This document shows, piece after piece, positions 22,313 through 36,354 of a stretch of 64,000 nucleotides of DNA. The DNA is from Sinonovacula constricta. Its lineage: Eukaryota > Mollusca > Bivalvia > Cardiida > Solecurtidae. The notes under the pieces were generated by a model that made no database searches, was not told the origin of the DNA, and worked only from the letters and a program-made list of their open reading frames with translations. The position numbers and the translations under genes were made by a program. Each line of letters begins with the position of its first letter. The stretch's first letter is position 1. The stretch covers positions 26,307,879-26,371,878 of the forward strand of contig CM017572.1 of NCBI GenBank assembly GCA_007844125.1, given 5' to 3'.

Positions 22313-25265
22313 TTTTCTATATAACAACTGATTGTGAGTTCTTGCCTTATTGTAAAAACTCCTGTTTACTCATATCTACCTATTGACACATATATGTAAT
22401 GGTTTGTTGTTCGAGTTTAAAACATCAAAACTACCAAGACTCATGCATCCATGTAGTGTTGACATCAACATACTTACCATGAAAACCACATGTTTGGGTT
22501 GTTTTCTATATTAAACTAAATTCATTCGGCTACAGATTCAGTATCTGTATTGAACAAAATGACAGAAGTCCCAACCTAAGACAAATTGTAATGTCAACAC
22601 GATCGACGAAAAATATATGCATTTAACAAAGACTGTAAGTACCATGTATTATTTTCTCATGTACGCGCAGTAAAACCGATGAACTATTTTTAACAGTTCG
22701 TACAAACTCCTTTGTTATAAATTAACATTTCAAGCGTGATCCAGTTGCGTATGAACACAATTACGATCTTTGACTAATACTGTCAAGGAAATTTAATTTT
22801 GTTATGACGTCATTAATAAATATCACGATAGTTGTAAATAAAACAAAATAAATAAAAATATTCATAACCTTCTTTAGTTAATGAAGTCGGTTTAACGTCT
22901 TAGACAGGAAAAGTTTGGTTTTGTGTGATATTTTGCAGGATAATGCGCAGTGTTTTGTTCATTTTCTTCGTGATTTTTTAGCTGTGTGTTTGTTTCTTGT
23001 GATAAATTAAGTGCAACGGAACGATGTGTTAAGCAAACCAAACTGGATTTCCAAAAGAACAGGTAACTATGGCAAGATCCTAATAAAAGTCACGATATAT
23101 ATTGAACATCGAACTAGCACCTGGCAAAAGTACCTAGTACAAGTTAAACATGCTTGTATAGCTTCTTTCTAGACTCCTTTCGACTGGATATTTTTTGACA
23201 TCAAATGACGACATTAAACACTTGCTGAGGTCGTTATTTGTTTGCTGTAATATGACGGAAAGGTAACTGCTTAATAATTTCCCTTGCACAATACATTGTC
23301 ATGATGAAGCCAACGTATATTACACAACTTCATAATAATACGTTGCATCGGTAATAACCTTTGGTGCAAATCTTTTTTCAAATCATTAGTCTAGAACTAG
23401 ACTTGAGGTATAGATGGGATTTGTTTCATTGTTCAGATTATTAAAATGTTTCTTTTATTTTTAAAAACATATTTATTAGTGCAACAATTTTTCTTGGCGT
23501 ATGATCATAAAAGTAAATCCAATTAAAAAAACTAGGATTTTTTGTTTAATAAGGTTTTAAATATTGCTACTATCGATAACGCATTTCTCAGCTTCGTTTT
23601 AAGGTGACTCAAATGTATGTTGCACTTTGTCCAGATTTGGGTACATTAGACCAAGGCAGGACCAATCGGTCTGAATTTTTATTTATTTCTTAGACTGGAC
23701 ACCGTCGTTATATTGTCATTAGGCAGACACTCTGGTATCGAGTAGTCGGCTAGGAAAATGTACACTTTCTAGAAACTTTTATCTCATTATTTTCGAACCG
23801 TGGATGGTCATCTCCGCACCCAGAAGAGCAAATTCCGTGTCCAGGTAGAGCAATGTAAAATCTACGTTGATATCTAAAAGCATAGTATATTATACAAATA
23901 ACAAGCGTTGTACTGACAATAATAGAATTAATGTATGCAAATACGTGTGTTTATTCATTATACAATTAAAACATAATAGATAACTGGTCTTGTTAACGTC
24001 CTGTTAATTACTGGTGAAGGAAGAAACCGGATGCATGCCAGCTAGAAGACCTCTCCACAGATTTTATCAAGACTCTAAACCAGCGTTGAATGGACAGAGA
24101 AGTGACAAGTCGGCGATTCTAGGCGCTCGACAACGAAATGTTTCCAAGTAAAATATTATATTTAACTGTAGTCACAGTAACTGCAGTTAGTTTTGATGGT
24201 TGTTGTAATGGGTGGCATAATGTTTCTGTAATAGTTCCTAAAACACAAAACATAATACAAAAATAATCCCATGAACGATGACATAGCTCCAAAGTTCAGG
24301 TACTGTTTCTCTGTTTTACACCCATCTGTCACTACATACATAGGCTAGATTTCGGATTTTCTCTTTTCAGTAATGGTCTGACAAAGGCTCGCGATAAGAC
24401 TATCAGATTTGAGTGAAACTTTTTCTTTTCGCTTTTTTTCTGGTTCTAACAAGAAGAAAATCACTGAACATCTTACCGATAAACTTGCCAGTTTGAACAT
24501 AATTTTGACTTTATGTGAAGAAAATAACGGGTTTCAATCGAGAAAAGCGTTACTAACGTTGTAATTTACGGTGAGTTTTGACTTCACTATTACACATTTT
24601 AGACATTTTTCTTGTCACCTTTGTATTCTTGTATCTAATTTTATTGAAAACCCTAGGTTCACTATTAAATGATTATTTAAAAACTCTTTTTAAGTCGTAT
24701 CGGGCCGAACACGATCACAGTGTTTGTTGGCAAATCTTGGTAACTTTCGATTTGTAACATACAAAATATACGACAATGTGCAACACAGATGTCCCTGTTT
24801 GAAATACGACCACGGTTTGTCAGAGAACATCACCACTGCCACCCTGAAGCCAGCCCATACATCAACAACAGCATTCTGCTTACATCTGCAAAAAGTTTCA
24901 TCGCCGTTATATTTGTTATTCCTTCTGGCGTCTGTATGTATTGCGGTACAGGGAAAATGTATATATTTTACTCACTTTAACCATAGTTTCCACGTAAATA
25001 TGCAAAAAAGTAAAATGAACTGTCGCCCAGATGACTGCCTATACCGAAGACATTTTGTCTTTAACTGAGATGATATGTTTAGACGGGATCTCGTGACTTG
25101 TATTCCAGGCACGGACCTATCAATCTTGGCTGTTTTGAAGAGTGCTTTCATGAGCCAAAAAATGATCGTGATGTTGATGATGATTTTGCAAATGCTTAAC
25201 AGTATCATCATATACAGAATCGGCAATCATTGCTAGCGGTTTCTGAGTGGTGTCTCATTATTTTT
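22313..25265. other. No gene recognised; one weak candidate exon
   Basis: At 24789-24977 a plus-strand frame reads MSLFEIRPRFVREHHHCHPE and on to a hydrophobic segment, directly after an acceptor-like CAACACAG. A donor-like GCG|GTACAG follows near 24950. The local composition is better than its surroundings but no family was recognised. The rest is AT-rich. Confidence 0.3.
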
Positions 25266-25512
25266 TATATCGGTCACAAACCTATCGGTCTTGGTGGGCA
25301 AGAATAAATAGTCACAATTCTATCGATCTTCGTGAGCTAGAAATAAATAGTCACAATTTTATGGAAGATAGGCTAGAATATTAAAATAATCACAAACATA
25401 TCGATCTTGGAGGACAAGAAGATTAAAATAGTCACAAACCTATCGATCTTGGAAGGCAAGAAGATTAAAATAGTCACAACCGTATTGAACTTGGTGGTCA
25501 AGAAGAGTAAAA
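25266..25512. repeat. Tandem repeat, about 42-bp unit, roughly six diverged copies
   Basis: TAGTCACAAACCTATCGATC and TTGGAGGACAAGAAGATTAA recur with substitutions and small indels. The last copies are closest to each other. Confidence 0.85.
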
Positions 25513-26330
25513 TAATGTATAACTGTTGCGTGGCATACAAGGAAATACAATGCAAAAAGAACGTTTGCCGGTTCATGATTTATATATTTACTAGACGAAA
25601 AGTATCCTACTTTTTCCGATTGTATCTACTCGACTCCGATCCCCGTGAAAAGGTCTCGTAAAAAAAGCTGAGGTGTTCCGAGTGGTTTGTTTCTCGTGGA
25701 CAACTTTAATGAAATGTATTATGGGACATCGCTTTTAAACAGAAAACAAGGTAAATTTAAATGATATATAGTATTTTAGCTTTTTAAAAATCGTTTGTAT
25801 TTATATTCGTGTCACAGTTGCTAAAAAAGTTATGAATTTGGAATAGTTATGTTAGAGTAAGTAATTTGCAAGTCAAGCAAAGCTAAATATGTGCACATTT
25901 AAAAGCTTTTTTGGTTTTAATGGGTATGATTTCTATATGGTAATGTGAACCATTGCAGCCTGCAAAGAACAACTCTTAACCCTGGAGCCATCATACATCA
26001 TCGCCAGTAACTTGCAACATCTGCACACGATTTCTCCGCCCTTCTATTTGTTTGCTATATCACGTCTGTATTTTTTTTGCTCTTCCTTATATTGATATTT
26101 ATATTTTATCCAATCTCCGTAAAGTTTAGCTATTGAATTGCCAAAAGTAAATAAACTGTCACCGAATGATATCCTACTCTGTGGATTGTGTGCATCAATC
26201 ACGAAATAGCGCTTGCAAGTATTTCACGCAGCCTGACGTGAATATAATGTTCGACAAACATAGTAACATGATAATCTACCAGTCATTTTACACTCGGATG
26301 TATTTCAACTTACAATGATTCACATCGCCA
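25513..26330. other. No gene recognised
   Basis: AT-rich unique sequence between two tandem arrays. Confidence 0.45.
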
Positions 26331-26339
26331 CTCTTATAT

Positions 26340-29300
26340 TAAAGTATTAAATCACACTTATATACAAGTATTGGGTCACATTTATACACAAGTATTAGGT
26401 CACACTTATATACAATATTAGATCACATTTATACACAAGTATTAGATCACACTTATATACAAGTATTGGGTCACATTTATACACAAGTATAAGGTCACAC
26501 TTATATACAATATTAGATCACATTTATACACAAGTATTAGATCACACTTATATACAAGTATTGGGTCACATTTATACACAAGTATTAGGTCAAACTTATA
26601 CACAAGTATAAGGTCACACTTATATACAATATTAGATCACATTTATACACAAGTATTAGATCACACTTATATACAAGTATTGGGTCACATTTATACACAA
26701 GTATTAGGTCAAACTTATACACAAGTATAAGGTCACACTTATATACAATATTAGATCACATTTATACACAAGTATTAGATCACACTTATATACAAGTATT
26801 GGGTCACATTTATACACAAGTATTAGGTCAAACTTATACACAAGTATAAGGTCACACTTATATACAATATTAGATCACATTTATACACAAGTATTAGATC
26901 ACACTTATATACAAGTATTAGGTCACACTTATATACAAGTATTGGGTCACATTTATACACAAGTATTAGGTCAAACTTATACACAAGTATAAGGTCACAC
27001 TTATATACAATATTAGATCACATTTATACACAAGTATTAGATCACACTTATATACAAGTATTGGGTCACATTTATATACAAGTATTAGGTCACACTTATA
27101 TACAAGTATTGGGTCACATTTATATACAAGTATTAGGTCACACTTATACACAAGTATTAGGTCACACTTATATACAAGTATTAGGTCACACTTATATACA
27201 AGTATTAGGTCACACTTATATACAAGTATTAGGTCACACTTATATACAAGTATTAGGTCACACTTATACACAAGTATTAGGTCACACTTATACACAAGTA
27301 TAAGGTCACACTTATATACAAGTATTAGGTCACACTTATATACAAGTATTAGGTCACACTTATATACAAGTATTAGGTCACACTTATACACAAGTATTAG
27401 GTCACACTTATACACAAGTATAAGGTCACACTTATATACAAGTATTAGGTCACACTTATACACAAGTATTAGGTCACACTTATATACAATATTAGATCAC
27501 ATTTATACACAAGTATTAGGTCACACTTATATACAAGTATTAGGTCACACTTATATACAAGTATTAGGTCACACTTATATACAAGTATAAGGTCACACTT
27601 ATATACAAGTATTAGGTCACACTTATATACAAGTATAGGTCACACTTATATACAAGTATAAGGTCACACGTATATACAAGTATTAGGTCACACTTATATA
27701 CAAGTATTAGGTCACACTTATATACAAGTATTAGGTCACACTTATATACAAGTATTAGGTCACACTTATACACAAGTATTAGGTCACACTTATACACAAG
27801 TATAAGGTCACACTTATATACAATATTAGATCACATTTATACACAAGTATTAGGTCACACTTATATACAAGTATTAGGTCACACTTATACACAAGTATTA
27901 GGTCACACTTATACACAAGTATAAGGTCACACTTATATACAAGTATTAGGTCACACTTATATACAAGTATTAAGTCACATATATACACAGGTATTAGGTC
28001 ACATTTATACACAGGTATTAGGTCACACTTATATACAAGTATTAGGTCACACTTATATACAAGTATTAGGTCACATTTATACACAAGTATTAGGTCACAT
28101 TTATACACAAGTATTAGGTCAAACTTATACACAAGTATTAGGTCACACTTATATACAAGTATTAAGTCACATATATACACAGGTATTAGGTCACATTTAT
28201 ACACAGGTATTGGGTCACACTTATACACAAGTATTGGGTCACACTTATATACAAGTATTAGGTCACACTTATATACAAGTATTAGGTCACACTTATATAC
28301 AAGTATTAGGTCACACTTATATACAAGTATTAAGTCACATATATACACAGGTATTAGGTCACATTTATACACAAGTATTAGGTCACACTTATATACAAGT
28401 ATTAGGTCACACTTATATACAAGTATTAAGTCACATTTATACACAAGTATTAGGTCACACTTATACACAAGTATTAGGTCACACTTATATACAAGTATTA
28501 GGTCACACTTATATACAAGTATTAAGTCACATATATACACAGGTATTAGGTCACATTTATACACAGGTATTAGGTCACACTTATATACAAGTATTAGGTC
28601 ACACGTATATACAAGTATTAGGTCACACTTATATACAAGTATTAGGTCACACTTATATACAAGTATTAGGTCGCACTTATATACAAGTATTAGGTCACAC
28701 GTATATACAAGTATTAGGTCACACTTATATACAAGTATTAGGTCACACTTATATACAAGTATAAGGTCACACTTATATACAAGTATAAGGTCACACTTAT
28801 ATACAAGTATTGGGTCACACTTATATACAAGTATAACGTCACACTTATATACAAGTATAAGGTCACACTTATATACAAGTATTGGGTCACACTTATATAC
28901 AAGTATTAGGTCACACTTATATACAAGTATAAGGTCACACTTATATACAAGTATAAGGTCACACTTATATACAAGTATTGGGTCACACGTATATACAAGT
29001 ATTAGGTCACACTTATATACAAGTATAAGGTCACACTTGTACACAAGTATTAGGTCAAACTTATATACAAATATTAGGTCACACGTATATACAAGTATTA
29101 GGTCACACTTATACACAAGTATTAGGTCAAACTTATATACAAGTATTAGGTCACACGTATATACAAGTATTAGGTCACACTTATACACAAGTATTAGGTC
29201 AAACTTATATACAATATTAGATCACATTTATACACAAGTATTAGGTCAAACTTATAAACAAGTATTAGGTCACATTTATACACAAGTATTAGGTCAAACT

Positions 29301-32300
29301 TATACACAAGTATTAGGTCACACTTATACACAAGTATTAGGTCACACTTATATACAAGTATTAGGTCACACTTATATACAAGTATTAGGTCACACTTATA
29401 TACAAGTATTAAGTCACATATATACACAGGTATTAGGTCACATTTATACACAGGTATTAGGTCACACTTATATACAAGTATTAGGTCACACTTATATACA
29501 AGTATTAGGTCACACTTATAAACAAGTATTAAGTCACATATATACACAGGTATTAGGTCACATTTATACACAGGTATTAGGTCACACTTATATACACGTA
29601 TTAGGTCACACTTATATACAAGTATTAGGTCACACTTATATACAAGTATTAGGTCACACTTATATACAAGTATTAGGTCACACTTATATACAAGTATAAG
29701 GTCACACGTATATACAAGTATTAGGTCACACTTATACACAAGTATTAGGTCAAACTTATATACAATATTAGATCACATTTATACACAAGTATTAGGTCAA
29801 ACTTATATACAAGTATTAGGTCACATTTATACACAAGTATTAGGTCAAACTTATACACAAGTATTTGGTCACACTTATACACAAGTATTAGGTCACACTT
29901 ATACACAAGTATTAGGTCACACTTATACGCAAGTATTAGGTCACACTTATACACAAGTATTAGGTCACACTTATATACAAGTATTAGGTCACACTTATAC
30001 ACAAGTATTGGGTCACACTTATATACAAGTATTAGGTCACACTTATACACAAGTATTAGGTCACACTTATACACAAGTATTAGGTCACACTTATACACAA
30101 GTATTAGGTCACACTTATACACAAGTATTGGGTCACACTTATATACAAGTATTAGGTCACACTTATACACAAGTATTGGGTCACACTTATACACAAGTAT
30201 TGGGTCACACTTATATACAAGTATTAGGTCACACTTATACACAAGTATTGGGTCACACTTATATACAAGTATTAGGTCACACTTATACACAAGTATTAGG
30301 TCACACTTATATACAAGTATTAGGTCACACTTATACACAAGTATTGGGTCACACTTATATACAAGTATTAGGTCATACTTATACACAAGTATTAGGTCAC
30401 ACTTATACACAAGTATTAGGTCACACTTATACACAAGTATTAGGTCACACTTATATACAAGTATTAGGTCACACTTATACACAAGTATTGGGTCACACTT
30501 ATATACAAGTATTAGGTCACACTTATATACAAGTATTAGGTCACATTTATACACAAGTATTAGGTCAAACTTATACACAAGTATTAGGTCACACTTATAT
30601 ACAAGTATTAAGTCACATATATACACAGGTATTAGGTCACATTTATACACAGGTATTAGGTCACACTTATATACAAGTATTAGGTCACACTTATATTCAA
30701 GTATTAGGTCACACTTATATACAAGTATAAGGTCACACGTATATACAAGTATTAGGTCACACTTATATACAGGTTTATTAGGTCACACTTACACACAAGT
30801 ATTGGTCAACACTTATACACAATATTAGGTCACACTTATATACAAGTATAGGTCACACTTACACACAGTATTAGGCACACTTTAGATCAGTATTAGGTCA
30901 CACTTATATACAAGTATTAGGTCACACTTACACACAGGTATTTAGTTAGGTCACACTTATACACAGGTATTAGTGTCACACTTATACACAAGTATGAGGT
31001 CACACTTATATACACGTTTAGGTCCATTATATACAAGTATTAGGTCCTCACTATACACAGGTATTAGGTCACAACTTATAACACAGGTATTAGGTCACAC
31101 TTATATACAAGTATTGGGTCACACTTATAACAAGTATTGGGTCACACTTATATACAAGTATTAGGTCACACTTATACACAAGTATTGGGTCACACTTATA
31201 TACAAGTATTAGGTCACACTTATACACAAGTATTGGGTCACACTTATATACAAGTATTAGGTCACCTTATACACAAGTATTGGGTCACACTTATATACAA
31301 GTATTAGGTCACACTTATACACAAGTATTGGGTCACACTTATATACAAGTATTAGGTCACACTTATACACAAGTATTGGGTCACACTTATATACAAGTAT
31401 TAGGTCACACTTATACACAAGTATTGGGTCACACTTATATACAAGTATTAGATCACACTTATATACAAGTATTAGGTCACACTTATATACAAGTATTAGA
31501 TCACACTTATACACAAGTATTAGGTCACACTTATATACAAGTATTAGGTCACACTTATATACAAGTATTAGGTCACACTTATACACAAGTATTAGGTCAC
31601 ACTTATACACAAGTATTAGGTCACACTTATACACAAGTATTAGGTCACACTTATATACAAGTATTAGGTCACACTTATATACAAGTATTAGGTCAAGCTT
31701 ATATACAAGTATTAGATCACACTTATACACAAGTATTAGGTCACACTTATATACAAGTATTAGGTCACACTTATATACAAGTATTAGGTCACACTTATAT
31801 ACAAGTATTAGGTCACACTTATGTACAAGTATTAGGTCACACTTATATACAAGTATTAGGTCACACTTATATACACGTATAAGGTCACACTTATATACAA
31901 GAATTAGGTCACACTTATATACAAGTATTAGGTCACACTTATATACAAGTATTAGGTCACACTTATACACAAGTATTAGGTCACACTTATGTACAAGTAT
32001 TAGGTCACACTTATATACAAGTATTAGGTCACACTTATATACACGTATAAGGTCACACTTATATACAAGAATTAGGTCACACTTATATACAAGTATTAGG
32101 TCAAGCTTATATACAAGTATTAGATCACACTTATATACAAGTATTAGGTCACACTTATATACAAGTATTAGGTCACACTTATACACAAGTATTAGGTCAC
32201 ACTTATGTACAAGTATTAGGTCACACTTATATACAAGTATTAGGTCACACTTATATACACGTATAAGGTCATACTTATATACAAGAATTAGGTCACACTT

Positions 32301-32325
32301 ATATACAAGTATTTAGTCACGCTTA
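26340..32325. repeat. Satellite of 24-bp monomers, about 6 kb, with higher-order repeats
   Basis: The monomer contains TAGGTCACACTTATA and CACAAGTAT or TACAAGTAT, repeated head to tail about 250 times by length. Common variants are TATATACAAG versus TATACACAAG, GGTCACA versus GGTCAAA, and GATCAC. At the left end five monomers, one of them 23 bp, form a 119-bp higher-order unit: its marker AGGTCAAAC recurs at 26587, 26706 and 26825, then at 26968 after one extra monomer. Further right, TTAAGTCACATATATACACA marks blocks of five to eight monomers (27970, 28162, 28330, 28522, 29409, 29529, 30608). Very long open frames on both strands encode an 8-residue repeat only because 24 is a multiple of three; they are not genes. 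Confidence 0.97.
30770..31140. repeat. Indel-rich, degraded segment inside the 24-bp satellite
   Basis: Within a nearly uniform array this segment carries many single-base indels and irregular monomers (GGTTTATTAGG, ATTGGTCAACAC, TTAGGCACACTTTAGATCAG, TCCTCACTATACAC). Flanking monomers return to regularity at once. It could be an old array edge or a low-accuracy assembly patch. Confidence 0.8.
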
Positions 32326-34490
32326 TATATAATTACTAGATACATGTTGGTAATCGAGACACAAATTTCCATTATTTAAATCGCGGTATGATATTTTTAA
32401 ATATTTGGTTTGTTATAAGCTGAATACCTTTTTAATAAAAGATATAAAGAAACAGAAGATGTCGGTTCATTGCATTTACCTAGTTAATAGACTGTACATA
32501 CGGGAATCTACCCCCTTTCCTAATATGAATATTATAACCATTTTAGCCATGTAATTCTGCTCTGAAAGTATTTATTTACATTTAAAACGTAATTTTATAT
32601 TTATGTTCACTTCTCCGGATATTTGTTTCTGCGGAATGCGAGTTGCTTCGATACCCTTAACACGTTTCCTGTTAAGTGTAGTAAGTACGTCCTAAGTTCG
32701 ACAACTCGATTATATTACAATTGCTATGGACGAAGCTGTCATTCTGATGAGACAAATTTAACTTAAAACGCAGGCGTTTACGTATATTGTATTATAAAGC
32801 AGTAAGTGGCATGCATTTTTGACAGGTTTAGTTTGCCAAGAGGTTGTTAAATGTTTATGAACACCAATAACGATAGAGTACATGCACCCATTGGTAGAGA
32901 GCTTCTATGTATATGTTTTGTCAAATATGGATACAGGTGTCCACCCAAGGCCATAAATTAACGTCAACGTACGCGAGTAAACACGGATAATGACGTGACG
33001 GCAAAACGTCGAACTCGACACGTCATCATGGCCGGGTTTTAAGTTAACGTCAACAGACTGTTGATGGAAGGGGCGAGTCATTGGGCGGGGCAATGTTAGG
33101 GCAATACCCGAATTGTCAAATACACTTGCTTACTCATGTGAATATAGTTCACGAGCAGGTCGTACGTGTAACGTTGCGTAAGACTAGCTGGCGGAGGAAT
33201 ACAGATTAAAACGACGTTAGCTGCCTTTTGAACAAATGTAAAATTCATGTATAATGCCGAAAGAATAGCCGCATAACAGTGTTGCAACATTTAGAATAAA
33301 ATGGCAGTAAAACTACATGCTAACAAAAGCTTTGAGATATATTTCAGGCGGTTATACCATAATTATAGTAAATATAAAAATGAATAAAATAAAAGCGACA
33401 CTTTGCAGTATATACATGTGTCGCATGCGTTTTTGTGTTACTCGTACATTGAGGTATTTGTTTTAGCTTGAAACTATAGTGACTTTAGTCCAAATTAATC
33501 AAGGATCCATTAGTGAAATATGTCTCGCTAGGGGATTCAACTGTGTCATGTATGTCCTAGCTTTGTCTATATCCGCGACTAGCATAGTTTCAGAATGACG
33601 TATTACTTTTGAACTTGGACAAATGAGCGACACCTAGGTCAGATTACTTCTCAAAGCAAAAGTTTGTTCTCAGTGATATTGCAATGTGATAAAAATAACA
33701 ATCTAATGGCATTAGAATAATTGTATTGAATTTATCTTGAATTTCCACGGATAATTTAATAATAAAAATGGTTTTCTTCATTTTAATTCGTCAAATAACA
33801 TGTTTTATTGTTTTGTTCAAATCGAAGTAACACCATTTGCTTTATGACTATCAGGCTGGTAGCCCTGTCTTTGAATTCCTGCCAGAAGCATCGATCCGTG
33901 ACAAGAGCGAGGCCGTCCAAGCAGCCTCGGTATTGATTTGTACTGTATTAAAAGACACGTAACCTTACATTATGTATAATGCGTTGTCTGCTTATAGAAA
34001 TGATAAACAGCGAAAAATGTTACAGGGTGTTGTTTAACTGTTAGAGGAGTTATTGATTTTGACAAATAATCAGAAAGAATATTCATATCAACATTGTTTC
34101 TTTTGCTGCAGTAACATACGTGACAGCATGTTTGCTAATGACAGCGAACAAAGCACAAAAGTGTTTTGCATTTAACTGTTTTTGTTGTCTGTTTTAGACA
34201 GAACAGCAAAAACTGTCATGTTGCCTAACAAATTAAGTTACAAGAAGGTTGTCAGCGGCGAAGACGAGCTTAATTGAAACTCTTTTGTCAGAAGAATGAT
34301 TGATTTTAAAATGTATTCAGACAAATTGGCGTACAAAGCATTTCATTTTGCTGCTCCTCTTGCTGCTGCTGTTTCTGCTGCTGCCCTTGCCATGGCTGCT
34401 TTAGTCACTTTGAATGTATTCTTCCTCTGTGACTTTGCATACTTGTAAATGATGTTGATGATAAGAGGGTGATGCAAATGTTTTAAAAAT
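32326..34490. other. No gene recognised
   Basis: AT-rich unique sequence. A CTG-rich stretch near 34350-34400 is low complexity. Confidence 0.45.
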
Positions 34491-34534
34491 AAGATTAAAT
34501 AGAAGAAAACGATAATATATGTACATGATCTATT

Positions 34535-34563
34535 ATGATGATGATGATGATTATGATGATAAC

Positions 34564-34623
<60 letters not shown>

Positions 34624-34682
34624 AAAGATGATGACGACGACATCATCATCAGCAGCAGTAGCAGCAGCAGCAGCAGAAGCAG
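34535..34682. repeat. GAT microsatellite passing into CAG-type units
   Basis: (GAT)n continues through GACGAC to ATCATCAGCAGCAG. The Asp-rich, Ile-rich and Ser-rich frames over it are artefacts. Confidence 0.95.
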
Positions 34683-34719
34683 AAGCATAACCGCTGTCAC
34701 GATCAGATAATGATATTTG

Positions 34720-35960
34720 TATAAATGGTAACACAAGAAACGCATAGCTTAATACATTGAAATCTCTGTGGTCAATATTTGCCCGGGCTTTTGGATGCGT
34801 GTTAAAACTGTTCACGATTCATGTAGAATGCTCCTTTGCACTTTCTAAATATAAATTGTTCCCAGCGGCTTACTGTTTAATTCTACAGTTACATGAATAA
34901 TGTAAGCTGATGCTGCTAATGTCTTGGTTCAATATTACTAGTGATTCAATTAGTTATTGGATGAAAAGACATCGTCTAAAGTCGACAGTTAATCGAAGAG
35001 TGATGGGGTAAAGGATCAGAAAACAGATTCCACTTAACCGAAAAGCGATGGCAATTGTATAATGTGTCTTAATGACATTTCTGCTAAAATGTCGGTCGTT
35101 AAACGTAAGTGAAAACAAATTTCAAAAACCTTACGGCTCACATCACAGCAGCATTCTTCTAAATTAATCGCATTGCATCCAATTACGACTTTCAGAACTA
35201 TATTTCGTCTCAAATTCGGCGACGGATTTGTCATAAGGGGAAAGATCATTTTATTATTCAAACTGTTTGTTTTGTTTAAACATGTACTTGTTTGTGTATT
35301 GTAAGACAAATAATATACTCCACAATAGTACACTATCACTACTACACTGTTACATGTACATAGCAATAGTATATATAATACCTTGATATATAAAACGGCT
35401 AATAGCTATTACACCTGAAAGTAAAACCTTAGTTCTCTAAGTGAATGCTTCGACGACATTGGTCAATTGATAATAATCCATTTCTGGTCCTGCTACACTC
35501 ACTAAAAGTATACTTGCAACATACCCCTCATAACTAACAGGAAATTTTTTATTATTTCAATAATTAACATCTTTACATAAATAATAATTACTATGTCATA
35601 ACACAGTTTAAAATACAATGTATATGATGATTCTCTACATCGATTTAGACAAAAGATATTTTACGGATGTAATCTTTATATTTAAACAAAAAATCTCAAA
35701 TTATGTGGCTCTTGGTATTTAAGACCATCTTGGTAACTGTTGTGAAATGTTCACGATCATTTCGTGCATAATTAGGTTGTTGCATTTACCTTCATAAGAC
35801 AAGGAAGTGCATGGTCTGATATAACAAGTAAAGCTCAAATATCACTAATAAGAAAAAAAGTAAAATTTTCACGTCGGCTATTCTATTATTTTTCTTAGAA
35901 AGCTGGCTTTACAACGGTTAATCCAGTTATTATGATACCAATCGTACTTTTAAATTGACT
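34720..35960. other. No gene recognised
   Basis: AT-rich unique sequence with no element or exon signal. Confidence 0.45.
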
Positions 35961-35961
35961 A

Positions 35962-36085
35962 ATAGACTTCCACCAACATGTAAACAGGATTTCATTAATT
36001 GAACAATAAACTTCCACCAACATGTAAACGGGATTTCATTAATTGAAAAAATAGACTTCCACCAACATGTACACTGGATTTAAAT
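35962..36085. repeat. Tandem repeat, about 44-bp unit, three copies
   Basis: ACTTCCACCAACATGTAAAC followed by GGATTTCATTAATTGAA occurs at 35966, 36010 and 36055; the last copy is more diverged. Confidence 0.85.
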
Positions 36086-36354
36086 TAGCTAACAATTAAA
36101 GAATATGCTGATGCTACGAAAAACGACTTCAATAGGAACGATCTCTTGGCTTCTTCTGACGTTAAGTTGTTTCAGCTACAGACGTAGTGCTGCCTGTGAA
36201 TATAATTATATTTCTAGAGCAACAGGATTCCCTAACTGGCAATGCAAGTACGCATAATGTGAGCAGAAATATGTTAAAGGTCGTATAAGAACATAAACGG
36301 TACGAAATTAGTGTGGCTTTCCTTAAATGTAAGCCTCCCACAAAGAATAGTTAT

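Noticed and set aside
26966..32186. Very long open frames (up to 469 codons) with an 8-residue repeat on both strands
   Set aside because: They arise because a stop-free 24-bp monomer is tandemly repeated. Frames are open on both strands at once and end wherever monomers carry indels; no gene context.
34495..34815. Poly-Asp, poly-Ile and poly-Ser frames
   Set aside because: Translation of a trinucleotide microsatellite.
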